Shown here piece after piece: positions 1 through 12,135 of a stretch of 64,000 bases of DNA. The stretch covers positions 18,657 to 82,656 of the forward strand of contig JASANE010019391.1 in the NCBI GenBank assembly GCA_030248225.1, in the 5' to 3' direction. Origin of the DNA: Trileptium ribeirensis. Lineage: Eukaryota > Nematoda > Enoplea > Enoplida > Thoracostomopsidae. Below the pieces are notes generated by a model that was given only the letters and a program-made list of their open reading frames with translations, was not told where the DNA came from and made no database searches. Position numbers and translations under genes: made by a program. The stretch's first letter is position 1. Every line of letters begins with the position of its first letter.

Positions 1-690
1 TTTAAAATTGGAAGTGTATGTCACTAACTGTCTTCAACAGTCGTTAGAGAGCTAAATGTTAAAAATAGGTAAAAATGAATTTTATCCGCTGACTGTTTAA
101 TATATGGACCATTTGAAATTTTTAATATTGGAAGTGTATGTCACTAACTGTCTTCAACAGTCGTTAGAGAGCTAAATGTGAAAAATAGATAAAAATGAAT
201 TTGTATACGCTTGCTGTTTTATATATCGACCATTTGAAATTTTTAAAATTGGAAGTGTATGTCACTAACTGTCTTCAACAGTCGTTAGAGAGCTAAATGT
301 GAAAAATAGGTAAAAATGAATTTGTATACGCTTGCTGTTTAATATATCGACCATTTGAAATTTTTAAAATTGGAAGTGTATGTCACTAACTGTCTTCAAC
401 AGTCGTTAGAGAGCTAAATGTTAAAAATAGGTAAAAATGAATTTTATCCGCTGACTGTTTAATATATCGACCATTTGAAATTTTTAATATTGGAAGTGTA
501 TGTCACTAACTGTCTTCAACATCCGTTAGAGAGCTAAATGTTAAAAATAGGTAAAAATGAATTTTATCCGCTGACTGTTTAATATATGGACCGTTTGAAA
601 TTTTTAAAATTGGAAGTGTATTTCATTAATATTGTCTTCAACAGCCGTTAGAGAGCTAAATTTGAGAAATAGGTAAAAAGTGAATTTATG
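1..690. repeat. 120-bp satellite array (about 5.7 units)
   Basis: A motif beginning ggaagtgtatgtcactaac recurs at about 10, 130, 251, 372, 492 and 612, a period of 120-121 bp. Units are nearly identical apart from a variable block: some read attttatccgctgactg and others atttgtatacgcttgctg. The last unit (from 612) is the most diverged and fades out near 690. The array probably continues to the left of the window. It has no coding potential. Confidence 0.95.
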
Positions 691-2388
691 TCCGGTAGCT
701 GTTTGCGATGCGTTTGATGATTGCTTGGTGGGTTTTTTTGCTCGGACTCTATTAATGCCGTTCCTTCTTTGCTCGGATGGCAGTGGTCATTTCTTGTATG
801 TACTGTAATTATTATCAACATTATATTTTTAGTATTCGCGTAGAACAAATTTATCCACCTATGTCCATATACATTAACAAACGCTTTAACTTAATATTAG
901 GAGCACATTAAGTCCTTCTACTAAAACTCAGATTGTGGAATACGAAATGCGGTGTAGCGTTCGGCGTACAATAATTTGAGTATTAGCACAACAATTTCTA
1001 AATGTTTCCATAGTCGCATATCTATGTATTTGCACTGCCGAACATGCCTGCAACCAATTTATAGTGTTATGAAAAGTGTGTACATACAATAACTAGTTAA
1101 GACAGAGCGTTTAATTGTACATAAAGTGCTATATTTCACATGTAAGTATAGAAAGGTATTCTGTAACAAAGCGTTTGGAGTTGGCCCTTTTGATTGCGAG
1201 TAGCTGAAAATAAAAAGGTGTTATAATCAAAAGATCTCTTTTTTAATCCCGCATAGGATGAGCATCGGGAATGTGACTATATTTTCGATTCAGTATGTCC
1301 AAATGAAGCATATATATAATACATAACACCTTTCTAGTGGTGACGAGGCATCTATAATAGAAAATTTATATACACAGAGAAGGTTTTTTAATGAAAATGT
1401 CAAAAAAACACCATTTAGTCTCAACCCATCAATTATAAACCTCTAACGTTAATCTATTGTTTTTATAACTCGTTAGACGGTTGGAATATATCTTATTTTG
1501 GTACTGTTTGGCAGGTCTGGTAACAAACGATAATGGATGGGTGTTTGTAAAAAAATATTTATTTATTGGGAGAGGTTGTTACCCGAAAAAGTGAAACAAA
1601 AACAACATGAATATATAGATGCAATACATATGTGCCCATTGGAGGTAGGGGGTTATCGCCGAGGGATGGACGTCCCTTAGCTATATATATTTATACGTCC
1701 CCCGTGCACCAATGGCGCACAGAAACTTTTTAGAAATTTGGAGAAGTTTGTCATAAATTGGGAGAATTTTGGTAAAATTTTTTGAAAATTATGAGTATAT
1801 ATTTCACATCTTCAGAAATGGTCCTCCCTGTCGTATCACCATTACACAGCCACACCGGAGCCATCTATCCACCTCAGACGAATCATCTTTGGCATGTATG
1901 GTGAACAGGCTAGTACTATATCACAATTCATTTTATAGTATATCTTTCATGTGTGGAACTAACGGTTCAAAAAATTTTAGTGTTTCCTGTCAAATTTTAA
2001 AAGTCTAGGTATCCATACATTTTATATCATGGTCTATTTTATGGCATCAGCTTACTAGTCGTACGAAACCACACTGATGTTGCTCACACAAGGGTTTCTA
2101 CGGTTGTGGTAGACAAATCGACAATGTGTTTGCTCAAAAGCTATATATTACTGTGATTTGAAATGTCTTGCCTTTGCGAATTATTAGTTAGCACTCTGTT
2201 ATGTTTTATGTGCGAAATAAAAATGATTGTGAAGTTTAAGATAATCCATGCCAAAAATTAATCTGCCACACGAGGACGCTATCGCTAAGCCACATGCACC
2301 ATTCAACTCACGTTGCAATACGCTAGCGCGAACTTCTGAAAACGGTGCGGATATGCCCCCAGCACTACAAACGTTATTAAATAGAGTA
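691..2388. other. Intergenic stretch without a recognisable gene
   Basis: AT-rich DNA. The longest open frame (1769-2008) has no recognisable motif and low-complexity composition, so I do not call a gene. No inverted-repeat element or RNA gene was seen. Confidence 0.5.
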
Positions 2389-2389
2389 C

Positions 2390-3228
2390 AGATCAGAGAT
2401 GGAACCTGATGACGATTTTGTGACCCGGTCTTGGTAGTGACTCGGTGAACCGGTTACGTTATTAACCTTATGTCGAGGCTATTTGGAAAAGCAAACTATT
2501 CATAATTAGCGAATTCGTAAAAGAAAGCGGTGGCAGACCGCAATTAGAGACGGTTAATAATAATTGCGTTTAGAGTAGCGCCTTTCGGCTCGGGTCTTCC
2601 GACAGAAAGCCAGGCTACGTTCGTGTTCTAATAATTAAAGTTTGCAATTGAATAATATATTAGAGAAAACTTAAATGTACACACCACCAGACGAACTACA
2701 TATATGGTTGCTTTTAGAGTTTTTAAGAAGCGTCCAAAGGTTTTCAGTTACACTAGGCTGCGACAGATACGTGGTTAGGCATGGCTCCTCAGACATCATG
2801 GCAGTGTCGGCACGGATGACTCTAGAGCCCATCCAAGCCTAGAGCCCAAATTCACGTCTTTAGTAAATAGCGACACTTACACACCTACTACTCCTCAAGA
2901 TATTAAATTTTGTTTTTGGACTCCACGGCCCATGAAAGAAATGAATGTGCTCAATAAGACAGCCAACGCACTTGAACAAACCTTCCGGCCCGCTTTTTGT
3001 TGCGAATTTATAGCAATCATCATCGAAGAGCTTGCTTTACCTGCACTTGAGTGGTCATGTCTCTGCGGACTCGCTTAGCAGATAAAGAACTGAGCAAAAT
3101 GAGCTGGTCTGTTGAATACAGTGGAGAAGAGAGTACTTCCGTCCATTGAATTAAACCGGGTCACTCACCATGAATCGGTGGCCCAGCCAGCGATGTAACC
3201 CGAAGTGACCCGGTTCCATCTCAGATTT
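2390..3228. mobile_element. Possible non-autonomous element with short inverted repeats
   Basis: gagatggaacc at 2396-2406 is exactly complementary to ggttccatctc at 3212-3222. Both ends carry further gtgacccggt-type sequence just inside, also in inverted orientation (about 2430-2455 and 3165-3210). The interior is non-coding. The ends and target-site duplication are not clear. It could be an old hAT-like MITE or a chance inverted repeat. Confidence 0.35.
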
Positions 3229-3585
3229 ACATTTCATTACCCAGTCCCATCTCATTTACAGATAAAAGTCCCTATCATAGTTGCGTTTTTTATAATTGAT
3301 AGCTGATTTCAGCAAGAAACTGATCATTGCTTCAAACAATTCTTTATTTTTGGCGAGCACATGCAAAAGTATATATCATTTACTCACGTCGGCACGGTTC
3401 ATTTTTGGATAAAGTATGGGATCTGAAGTAACTTCACTTTGTGAACAATCACAACTAAATAAGGTGGACACGTTTGTCGGTTTTATAAAATTTTTCGGTT
3501 AACCGATTAGTGCAAAAACCGACCAATTAGCTGGTTTTTTTAAATAACTAGTTAACCGACTGCTTGGATACTAAATTAGTACAAT
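3229..3585. other. Left flank of the giant retroelement
   Basis: AT-rich non-coding sequence ending in caat at 3582-3585, which is the left copy of the target-site duplication. There is a short local repeat of ggttaaccg/gttaaccg-type words near 3490-3560. Nothing else seen. Confidence 0.5.
3582..3585. repeat. Left target-site duplication CAAT
   Basis: caat directly precedes the LTR start TGTAA (3586) and recurs at 32274-32277 directly after the right LTR end TTACA (32273). A 4-bp duplication is typical of Ty3/gypsy integration, and it shows that both LTRs belong to one insertion. Confidence 0.8.
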
Positions 3586-3590
3586 TGTAA

Positions 3591-3609
3591 CAGGGCCGCT
3601 TCGGCCCTG
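3591..3609. repeat. Perfect hairpin at LTR 5' terminus
   Basis: CAGGGCCG, a 3-base loop CTT, then CGGCCCTG: a perfect 8-bp stem starting five bases inside the LTR. The identical sequence is at the same place in the right LTR (26921-26939). Confidence 0.85.
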
Positions 3610-4194
3610 TCACGACCACTTCAAGGCGTTCGCACTCAAAATTGTAACGGGATGCGTCGGCACGCGGCTGGTTGTATATACAAAGGTCGCATTGTGTCAG
3701 TTAACCATTTTGTATAAAATATCGCTTGTCGACGGAAGCTGGAAAACAGTCGAACGCCCAACCTGTAGGCATCATGTGTTATAGGATTGACGGTCGCAAC
3801 CGTCCGGGAATAGGAGGCCCCTGGCTGCACATTCGAGGAAGCACGTTTATTAAGACCGAAATGAAAAATATTAAATTTACTTGGTTTTAGCAATATACTA
3901 GGTAATGGTTACAGCAAACAACAAGTAAAACTAAGCGGAATCACACTTTTGGTGGTCTTCGTAAGCGTGCGGAACGACGGACGCCGGGTTAATTCGAAGG
4001 CCCGCCACCGTCTACGGTGCCGTGATCCGGAACTTAACCACAACAGACGGGTAGAACACGTTGGGGAACTTCCTAAACCGCTCCGGACAACGCCAGAACT
4101 TCGCTTGTGATACGTAGAGACAATCGCTACTTACGCTAGGTAGGATTGTCACCGTGGAACCCGGACTATCACTTTCCATGCAGTTAGGACATAT

Positions 4195-4205
4195 TATATA
4201 TAAAG
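4195..4205 (+). promoter_or_regulatory. Candidate TATA box in the LTR
   Basis: tatatataaag lies in both LTRs (here and at about 28129-28139). It is a plausible U3 core-promoter element, but simple AT-rich words are common here and no transcription start can be inferred. Confidence 0.25.
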
Positions 4206-5169
4206 TATGTATATGTGTCTATTTATGTGTGTGCCCTGTGGACAACTTATTAGGCAAAAACGCCTTGTTTCTGTAGCTTATTGCAGTATGCAACCGATAC
4301 AAGACCCCACTTTCCGACATTCCCGTCGCCATACCCCGCGTCGGAACCGGCGCATGCGACCCCTCGTTTATTCATCGTAACCAGTGGAATCCAACAATAC
4401 GCGCCGAACCTCCGTCCGAGTCCCCGTTGACCCGCTGTAGTCACTCGAGGATGCCTAGAAAGCTGTTGTCAACTTGCACCGATAATTCGAGATTTTTTCG
4501 CTCTACTCTAAAATGGGCGAACCGCCCCTCATTGGATTCGTCTCGATGAGACATTTCCAAAAATACCCGGCGGGTCTCGATCCGCCGCCCCGTTAACCCG
4601 GACGACCAACAAACGCGCCCCCCACCGTAGCCATCACTCTCTCTAATCGCCGCGATTTTAGTACCGTTTTTACTCCTGCCGCCCCAGTAGCGATATCACC
4701 CCTCATTTAAATCGTCGTTGGACGGTGAGTCCAACGATACCCGGCGGGCGTCGCTCCGCCCAACCGTTAACGCAGGAGAGCCCGCTAAAGCTCCCCATAC
4801 TAACACACAGCCGAACCCATAAGTGGGTTCCGACCCGTTACTAAGTATACCCCCTTTGTGTTAGGTATCAATCAACCCCGTTTTCCGTCCTGAGACCGAA
4901 TCTGACCCCAGCCCCTCGAAATTCCCACTGGATTCCCCTTGTCCCGCTACCCTTCCCACGCCCTCCTCGTGTCCTCGCTGTCCTTTTCGCTTTTGTCCTC
5001 GTTCTCTCTCTAACCGACGTTTCTGGTCGGTTTTCCTCTTTGTCGTCTTGATGTTGTTGTGTTGGACGTGCTGTGTGTGTGTTTATTCTGAGCGACCTTT
5101 CTGTCGCTCAGGACGCCATTATGTCTAGTGTGTGCGCGTTGTGTGTATTTGTATGTGTGTATGTATGTA

Positions 5170-5172
<3 letters not shown>

Positions 5173-5240
<68 letters not shown>
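5173..5240. repeat. (TA)n microsatellite
   Basis: About 34 uninterrupted TA dinucleotides inside the left LTR. The matching place in the right LTR (29590-29632) has a shorter tract with an interruption. Open frames through it on both strands encode only Tyr-Ile repeats and are artefacts. Confidence 0.95.
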
Positions 5241-5243
<3 letters not shown>

Positions 5244-8200
5244 GATATCGATGTGTATAAGGACACGACATAAGGATGGACAGACAAGGACACGACACAC
5301 AAAACTCGTTAAATTTCAGAGTTTTACGGACGGATAGGACGAACGGGGGGCGACTTTAGGGCACTCCCGCGGACTCTAGGGGCCCTGGAACAGGGCGCTT
5401 GACAAATTAGGAATATGTAAGGACTTACCCCGTCTCTGGTCTTGAGACGGGCACGTTCCCGCCGGTGGTTCCCCCCGGCGCGACTTTAAAGCATACATAC
5501 TCGTCTGAAAATTGGAAATTAGCTTGATTTTTCTTGACGTTCTAAGGTGTCCTCGCGAGTTGGGGTCACTTCTCAAATTCAATTTAGCTTAATTAGGAGG
5601 GCGATAAGTCTAAGATCACAAAGGCCGAGTCTATGTTTGCCGACTCGGGATGGGCTGGGAAGAGTAAATAGTCCAAAATTCGAGCTGATTGTCACGCTAA
5701 TTGGGGCTGAAGAAGGAAATTGCGTGACCCAAAAGTATTTGTAATAGTTTAAGTTAAGCTGGGACCGGAAACAGTGCAAATTTTGTTACTTTAGGATCTG
5801 ATTTCGCTGGACATCCGGCGATAAGGACGGGAAATAGGGACTTCAAAATTTGCTTTTCTTGGGAAAATTTGGACAAAAGTCATAGATGGTCAGTTTCCGA
5901 GTACTCGGAAGATTCAAACTTAAAGTCGGCAAATTTAATTGAAGCCGACTCTCCTTAAGGACATCGACGGTTTACGGTAGCCGTCAAGATTCTATTTTCC
6001 GGAAGTGTCCCCAATTGGACACTGAACTAAAACCCAAGAAAAAGGGGCGTTGCCCGACCAACAACGATTGGACGGCGACAAAATCGCCATCGTAACATAC
6101 AGGCAGAAATTTCGAGGTTACGACCGACGCGTCGAATCTTGGAATCAGTTTGACTTCGGCAGCGCGGAGTTCGGTCGACTTTACTGACCGGCTCCGACGC
6201 GTGACTTTTCAGTGTTAATTGTTCTCTGTTTTCAACTGCTCGGTGGCTTTATTTTTCTTCGCTTTTCGCTTCGTTCGCTGGATCGGTCGTGAAGGATTTC
6301 CGCGCAGGTATATACCTCGCGAAGGGTGTTCAGCTGGTGCTGCCCCGAGGATCGACATCTGTAAGTGTGAGAGAGGATCGGTGTTTGCAGGGGTTTAGTT
6401 TCCCTGCTGAGCGAACTGTAACAGGCCGTTCGTATAGGTACCACGTGAACGTAGCGTGTCCCCTTCGCATAAACAGACTCAACACCTTTTGAGCTCAACC
6501 CGCGGTTCCCCGACGAAATGCTACACACAGCCCCAACTGGAATAAACACTCAGGACCGTATTCCGAGGTGAGAGCGCGAGGCGACTTAGGGCACGTAGGT
6601 ACCGAGCAGGAGGAAAACCAGTCAGCCGAGTCGAAGTCAGTCTGATTCCCCGTGGTCATTGGTAAGGCACACCGAAATGGACGCCTTTCGTCCAGGTTTT
6701 ACATGATCTGCGGTCTTGAGTTAGGGCTCTCGAATATTCCTGAGCTGACCACGGTCAAAAGTTCTTAAACTTGCATATTATTGACATAGGGACTTACTTC
6801 ACGGCTTGTTGTTTTGGTTTACAAATTTATAGTTTAGTGGAACGTTCAATGCCCATGCTGTGTTTGGGTTTCGACAGAAACGCAGATTAGGGACGGAGGA
6901 CTAGCCCCCGTCGGGTTTTAGGAAACCCTTAAAATTTCGTTATGTTCTCGAGTTAAGAAAATTTGGGAGTACAAAAGACAAATCAATTTCTAGGCGCACT
7001 GACTTGAGCCTAAGGTGTTTGCTGTTTTTATGGAATATTGTCGAGGAATCGTCTCGGCGTAGTTGTTTAAACCTGATTCTGAAGCAAATAAATAGTCGTA
7101 GGCATCTCATTTGTGCACCCATCTTGTTAGGACGACTGACCGGAAAATCTCTAGGTATCCCCTTGCCCCAGTGTGATCAAAACGAGCTAGAGGAACACGC
7201 CCCAGCTGAACAAAATTTAGCCGACCTCGACCTAGGACGATGACGTTTCGTTCTGTGGTAATACACAAGTTTTGGACCCAAATAAGAACGTGATCAAAAC
7301 AATTAAATTTACCGGTGTTCACCAATTCACGATGCAATGGTCTTCCCTCGAGACCATTATCCGAAAGAGCTAGAATTAAAGTTTACCCCTGAGCCACCCT
7401 AAACGCCGCCGCTGCGGGAAAAACACGTTGTGTTCCCGCCCTCAAACAAAATTTTAGTACTTTCCAAAAATAAAGAAAACTTACCTCCTCGCCCTGGCCT
7501 TTTTGGCCCCAAACCGGGCGAGTGCAAAACCCCTTTCTCTTTTTGTAGCGAGTTGATCGCTGAGTTTGGCTTTTGTTGGATTTTAACTCGGTTTGCCCGT
7601 TAGGCTATGTACTATGTATGCCCAGTTTCACTTTTCTGTAGTTTCAGTATCAGCCATTGCTATTTTCCCAATTAGTGAGTTGAACCTGCACGGAGAATTT
7701 AAGTCCGCTGCAGTTTTATGTGTCTTAACCATTCAGCCATAGGAACACATCGACTTTCGTTATTGAGTCGATAATAACTCGACTGCAGCACAATGCAGTA
7801 GAGACACTGCAACATTGCAGTGAAATAGAAAAAGGTACTGTTAGAGAGAGGCAAAGGACCAACAACCAAAGAAAGGAACAAAGGACCCAAATACGTCCCG
7901 GGCCGATCGCCCAGGGCCCGAGTAGCTCAAACGACCCCGATAGGTAAGAAATGAGGCTAACTTAGCCTTCGGATAGGTGCGGTCCGTCAAAAAAAGGACT
8001 CGCCTCATCACCCAAAACCCGACATCAAATTCAAAGAGAAATCGATCGGCTGGATGATCGTTTCGCAAGCTGTTTATAAGGACGCATCATGCCATGTTGC
8101 ACCCCGACCGCGTCCCGTCAGTCTAAATTAAGGGAACTGTTTCATTTTTTCTCCTTCTTTTGCCCCCCCCGGACTTCGCCGTTCGGTCAGTGGTATCATT

Positions 8201-9492
8201 AGGTAGGTAAGAATGTCAAACACCATAGAACGCATTGAGGCATAGGTGCAAGTGCGAGTATATTTGTAGGATAAATTTCCAGGCACCCCTCGTCACCCGA
8301 TAGCGTTCCGACAATGCGGTCGAGCTCGCGTAGTAAATCCCGACCACCGTTTTTCCTCCGCCAGCCTAAGTATTTGTCGCCCAGAGCCACATGCACTAAG
8401 GAGCATTTTCCGAAGCACTCTAGGGCCCCTGCTTAGTGCACTGCATAGCTGATTAGTTCGTTAAAGTTTAGTCGAAGCAGGGATAACCGCCCCTAGTCCA
8501 CGCACGCGCGTGTATCAGTATGCTCCGTTTATGTTTTTCCCCTTTTGTGCCTTGCGCCCCCTAATCCACCGCACTTAGGTGATACCAGCGAGCTGCGACT
8601 AAGCTACTCTGATTCGTTTCGACTAGTTCACCCCAACCTTTACTCACGAACACTCGTTCCCAACATTAACCTTTGATCATGTAAATAAACTCGAGTTGCT
8701 GACGCCGAGTAAAGTCTTATTCGATACCGAGACGATAGGGAGTTTTTTCTTTTCTGGTTTGTCCGCATGGACGAGCAGACCCTGTTCGCTATGGCTTGTG
8801 TGCGAGAATGTCGCAAGCCCTGACGAGCATGGCCTTCTATCTAACTTGTTTGGCGTTTTACCGGAACAAAGGAGTAATATCTAAAGAACACAGCCGAAAA
8901 TTTACCCCGTCCCCAGCGATAATTTGAAAAGCTCAATAGGGATTTTTCGAATACTATCTCCGCAATAGAATTTATTGAAAAGCGCAGGCCACGCCATCGA
9001 TAATCCGACATTAAACACTCAGGGCTTGTCGGAACCCTGTGGGGGCCACATAGGACAATGCTCTAACACTGAGCCTACAGCGAATTTAAGCCGGTAACTC
9101 AGCTTAAGTTTCAAATTTTCTATGGACACCTATACAATTCGTTTCAACACCTATCTCACTAAAATAGAACTAAACAACTTCCGATGAGTCTAAGATAGGG
9201 AATAGCGGCTAAGCTCCATGACCTGCGAGCAGGTGTCGGTGCTAGCCTCCCTGGGGGACCTCAGAAATCATACCCGATACTAGACACGTGCGCAACCTTT
9301 CGGGCGGGGTCCGAACACACCCCGTGAAGCGCGCCTGCGGCCTGCTAAGCTGCGTAGCTTCTTGGGTCTGACCAAGAATAGGTTAAAAATTGGTATTCAC
9401 GGTCCACCCTCGAGGTTACGATAGCCGGGGTCGTATGGGCATGGTGTTAGGAAGTTGCGCCATGCAGCTGCGTCACCGGTTATTACAACGTA

Positions 9493-9510
9493 TGGGGGCC
9501 ACGCCGTGAG
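9493..9510 (+). promoter_or_regulatory. Candidate primer-binding site
   Basis: tgggggccacgccgtgag starts 6 nt after the left LTR end. Its opening TGG is what a site complementary to a tRNA 3' CCA end would show. I could not match the rest to a particular tRNA, so this rests on position and the TGG alone. Confidence 0.35.
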
Positions 9511-9625
9511 GCGTAAATTTTATTTCAAGCCCCACGTAGTGAGTTTAAAATTTTGTGCAAGCCACACGCCCTGCGGCGTCAAAGTTTTGCTCGAGCCCCA
9601 CGATGCGAGGTTGGATTTTCTTCTA
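9498..9625 (+). repeat. Four degenerate 31-34-nt repeats in the retroelement leader
   Basis: Units begin gcc(a/c)c at 9498, 9529, 9561 and 9595. Each has a short GC-rich part (such as cacgccgtgaggcg) followed by an AT/T-rich part (such as taaattttatttcaa). They directly follow the LTR in the region where packaging or priming signals are expected. No function is shown. Confidence 0.6.
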
Positions 9626-10920
9626 ACCCTAACGCCGTAAGCAAACTTGTATCCGATTCGTATGCCGCGAGCTCTTTTCTTGCATAGGCTCTGGCTCAGG
9701 AGACAATTCTAAATTTTATGCATGTACACCTCACTTGCAACTAGCCTGGTTTCGATAAGGACCTCTCGCAAGTGGAATGTACCTTGATTTATCCACTGTG
9801 TTCTCGGCTTACATTTATCCGTGTGTGGTATTAATTTGTGTATGTGCTCTGTTATGTTTGTGCCCTTGCCTGATCGATGGTTATTGCTGTTTCGTGCTAG
9901 GATCCAGTCCGCCTGATTGACTTTTGCTTAAAGACAGTAACCCATGCTGCGGTCTGCGGTCTCGTCGAGAGCGCTGTTTCACAGGTGCACCAAACCTTAG
10001 GGCACTGTTTCAGGAATTTTGTGCTTATAATTTGCTTAAGTAATTAACTAGTGTGCTAATTTACTATCAGTGCGTATTAATCTGCCGATATATTCGTGGA
10101 ATCAACGTCACTTTGTGTACTATTACGTCGCCAATTTTATCGCAACTTGTTCTTTTTGCCGGGACGTGTACTTCCAATTGTTCATTCGTCACCGATTCGA
10201 CTTTGGTTAGCGCAACCAGTTTCGGCCGGACTAACGTATCATTTGCCCATCAGTAATTGTGCAGTGACTATCTGTCAATCCGGGACGTTGGACACTCAAT
10301 TCGTTGCTTCTCGTACGGAACTTTGATACAATCCTTGCCGTTATCGCTGGAACAGTACGATCTGCTACGACGCGACTCAGACACCGACGCACATTGTGGT
10401 ATCGCTCGCTGGATTGGATACTGTGGACCGTTGCTTGGAGACTGTGCCGTAACCGAACAACTTATCATCGTGGTGCCGGACTGGACTTTTGCCTAGTGGA
10501 CGATCGATCTAGAAGACACGTGGACGTCGATATTGGAACATTGTAATTCACATTTGTACTTTTGTGCTATTTTGCTAATTTGTGTTTGTTTAGTAACATT
10601 TGTACGCCGACTGTTGTTCTGATCATTTCAAGGTTACTGTTATTCGATATTTCGTGTCGTATCATTGAATCACTGCCGTTCTTCGACTGTTTGGTTTGCT
10701 GACTGGGACCGTTGAGTTTTATAACAGTGATAAGTTTGCGTGGGGTTTTCTTCCTTCGTCAGGGTTTTTCTTTTGCTTCTCTTTTCAGCTACGGTGTAAA
10801 GGAAATTTAGGCCCGCCTCGCTAAGCTTTACCGAACCTGAACGCTTGGTTAATAACTACTTGTGACTGCTGCGTAAACTAAGACTTACTCCCGGATATCA
10901 AGAATCAAGCAACCGGTAAA
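9626..10920 (+). other. Long untranslated leader of the retroelement
   Basis: About 1.3 kb between the leader repeats and the Gag start at 10921. Overlapping short frames (10053-10546) exist in several frames and have no recognisable content. The length and lack of coding suggest a structured 5' leader, but I see no specific element. Confidence 0.5.
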
Positions 10921-12135
10921 ATGGACTCTAACAGTAATCATAACGGAGATTTGGAGACGAGTGACTTCTTCGGCGCGACTGATGGACCGATGGAGGACAC
11001 CGTACGGACTAGAACTCGACCGGCTGTAACTGCCGGCGAACGACCGTTAACGCCGCCACCACCCCGACCGACTGGACACTTGCGTCGTGGAGAATTTGCC
11101 GAAGCGCTCGGTGCGGACGCAAGTGCCACGAATGCGATCTTACACCACTTGACCACCCAGTCCACTGGTCCTCCAATGATACCGTTAAGGGACATGCCGA
11201 CCTTTGATGGGAAACCCGGAGGTCAGGATTTCGAGGATTGGGTTCGTATGTACAACCGTCTCGCTAACGCCAATGGTTGGGACGATCGCCGAAAGTTAAT
11301 TTGTGTACCTGCTCTCTTGCGTGGACCGGCAAGGGAGGCCTTCGAAGGCCTTCCACCGGCGAAGCGCCAAAGTTTTCTAGGACTCGTCGCTAACTTACGC
11401 TTTTTGTTTTCGTCTTCTCGTAGGCCTGAGAAATCACTATCAGGACTTTGCACTAGGCAACAAGGAGCAAACGAACCAGTCGCAATGTATGCCCTCGAGC
11501 TGCAGAAGTTGTGTGATCGCGCCTTCCCCGACATGGAGGACGAGCAACGGGACACCATGCTACGTATGTTCTTTCAGAGGGGTTTGAGACCAGAAGTGCG
11601 CAGGCAAGTCCTTAATCAGATCCATGAGTGCGAGACGTTTCGCGATACGGTAGGTGTCGCCAAGCGATACGAGGATGCAAATGCTGCTTGCCCCGATCCA
11701 GACGCTTCGGTTACTAGCAAGCCCCGCACTAAGACAGTAAACTCACTCCTTGAGGAGGGAGGTGAAGGTTTGATCACACAACTCCAGACCATGATTGAAG
11801 AACACCGCAAGGCAAACGATAGTAATGGTGACACAATTAGTCGGTTGCTAGAGGTAATTGATAAACGAGCTGAAAACACGCGTCAATTAAATGCTCTCGC
11901 GCCGCCGTTTGTGCCTGGCTCGCCTGCTGCGCCACCGTGCCTGCCGATACCGCATATCACTTGCTACCGCTGTGGAGAACCAGGACATGTCATGCGCGAT
12001 TGCCCGCATCCCGCCCGCTATCCGCCAGCCGCCAACAACGTGCCGCGTAACGTCGAATCGGTGCCAGCTTATGTTGCTGGCGCTGTCCGTCGAGAGCCAA
12101 TGCAGTACCAGCCGAGGAACTACGGAGGAACCTAG
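10921..12135 (+). CDS. gag: Gag: capsid domain and zinc knuckle
   Basis: Structural protein of the retroelement, expected to form cytoplasmic particles and package the RNA. The start is ATG at 10921, followed by an acidic and then Pro-rich leader. A retrotransposon-type capsid domain spans about residues 80-260, with the family look of DFEDWVRMYNRLANANGW near its start and a Glu/Arg-rich helical part after it. A CCHC zinc knuckle, CYRCGEPGHVMRDC, is at 11962-12003 and would bind nucleic acid. The frame stops at TAG (12133-12135) but remains open afterwards in the same phase, so the stop is either a nonsense mutation or a readthrough site. It is the first gene after the leader, as in other Ty3/gypsy elements. 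Confidence 0.9.
   Translation: MDSNSNHNGDLETSDFFGATDGPMEDTVRTRTRPAVTAGERPLTPPPPRPTGHLRRGEFAEALGADASATNAILHHLTTQSTGPPMIPLRDMPTFDGKPGGQDFEDWVRMYNRLANANGWDDRRKLICVPALLRGPAREAFEGLPPAKRQSFLGLVANLRFLFSSSRRPEKSLSGLCTRQQGANEPVAMYALELQKLCDRAFPDMEDEQRDTMLRMFFQRGLRPEVRRQVLNQIHECETFRDTVGVAKRYEDANAACPDPDASVTSKPRTKTVNSLLEEGGEGLITQLQTMIEEHRKANDSNGDTISRLLEVIDKRAENTRQLNALAPPFVPGSPAAPPCLPIPHITCYRCGEPGHVMRDCPHPARYPPAANNVPRNVESVPAYVAGAVRREPMQYQPRNYGGT

Larger units (their letters stand above)
3586..9487 (+). repeat. Left (5') LTR, 5.9 kb
   Basis: Starts TGTAACAGGG and ends GGTTATTACA, giving TGTAA/TTACA inverted termini. It matches 26916-32273 over nearly its whole length. It keeps about 1.6 kb (roughly 7110-8725) that is missing from the right LTR, and lacks the minisatellite expansion and the MITE found there. 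The length is many times that of ordinary gypsy LTRs. Several 60-105-codon open frames occur inside, but none has a recognisable domain. Confidence 0.95.

Noticed and set aside
2396..3222. Calling 2390-3228 a definite transposon
   Set aside because: Only 11 exact terminal bases and no target duplication; kept as a low-confidence feature.
5010..5337. Overlapping open frames on both strands around 5170-5240
   Set aside because: They are produced by the TA microsatellite and encode only Tyr-Ile repeats.
6232..6549. 105-codon minus-strand frame found in both LTRs (also 30636-30953)
   Set aside because: Its presence in both copies follows from LTR duplication and is not evidence of coding; no recognisable domain.
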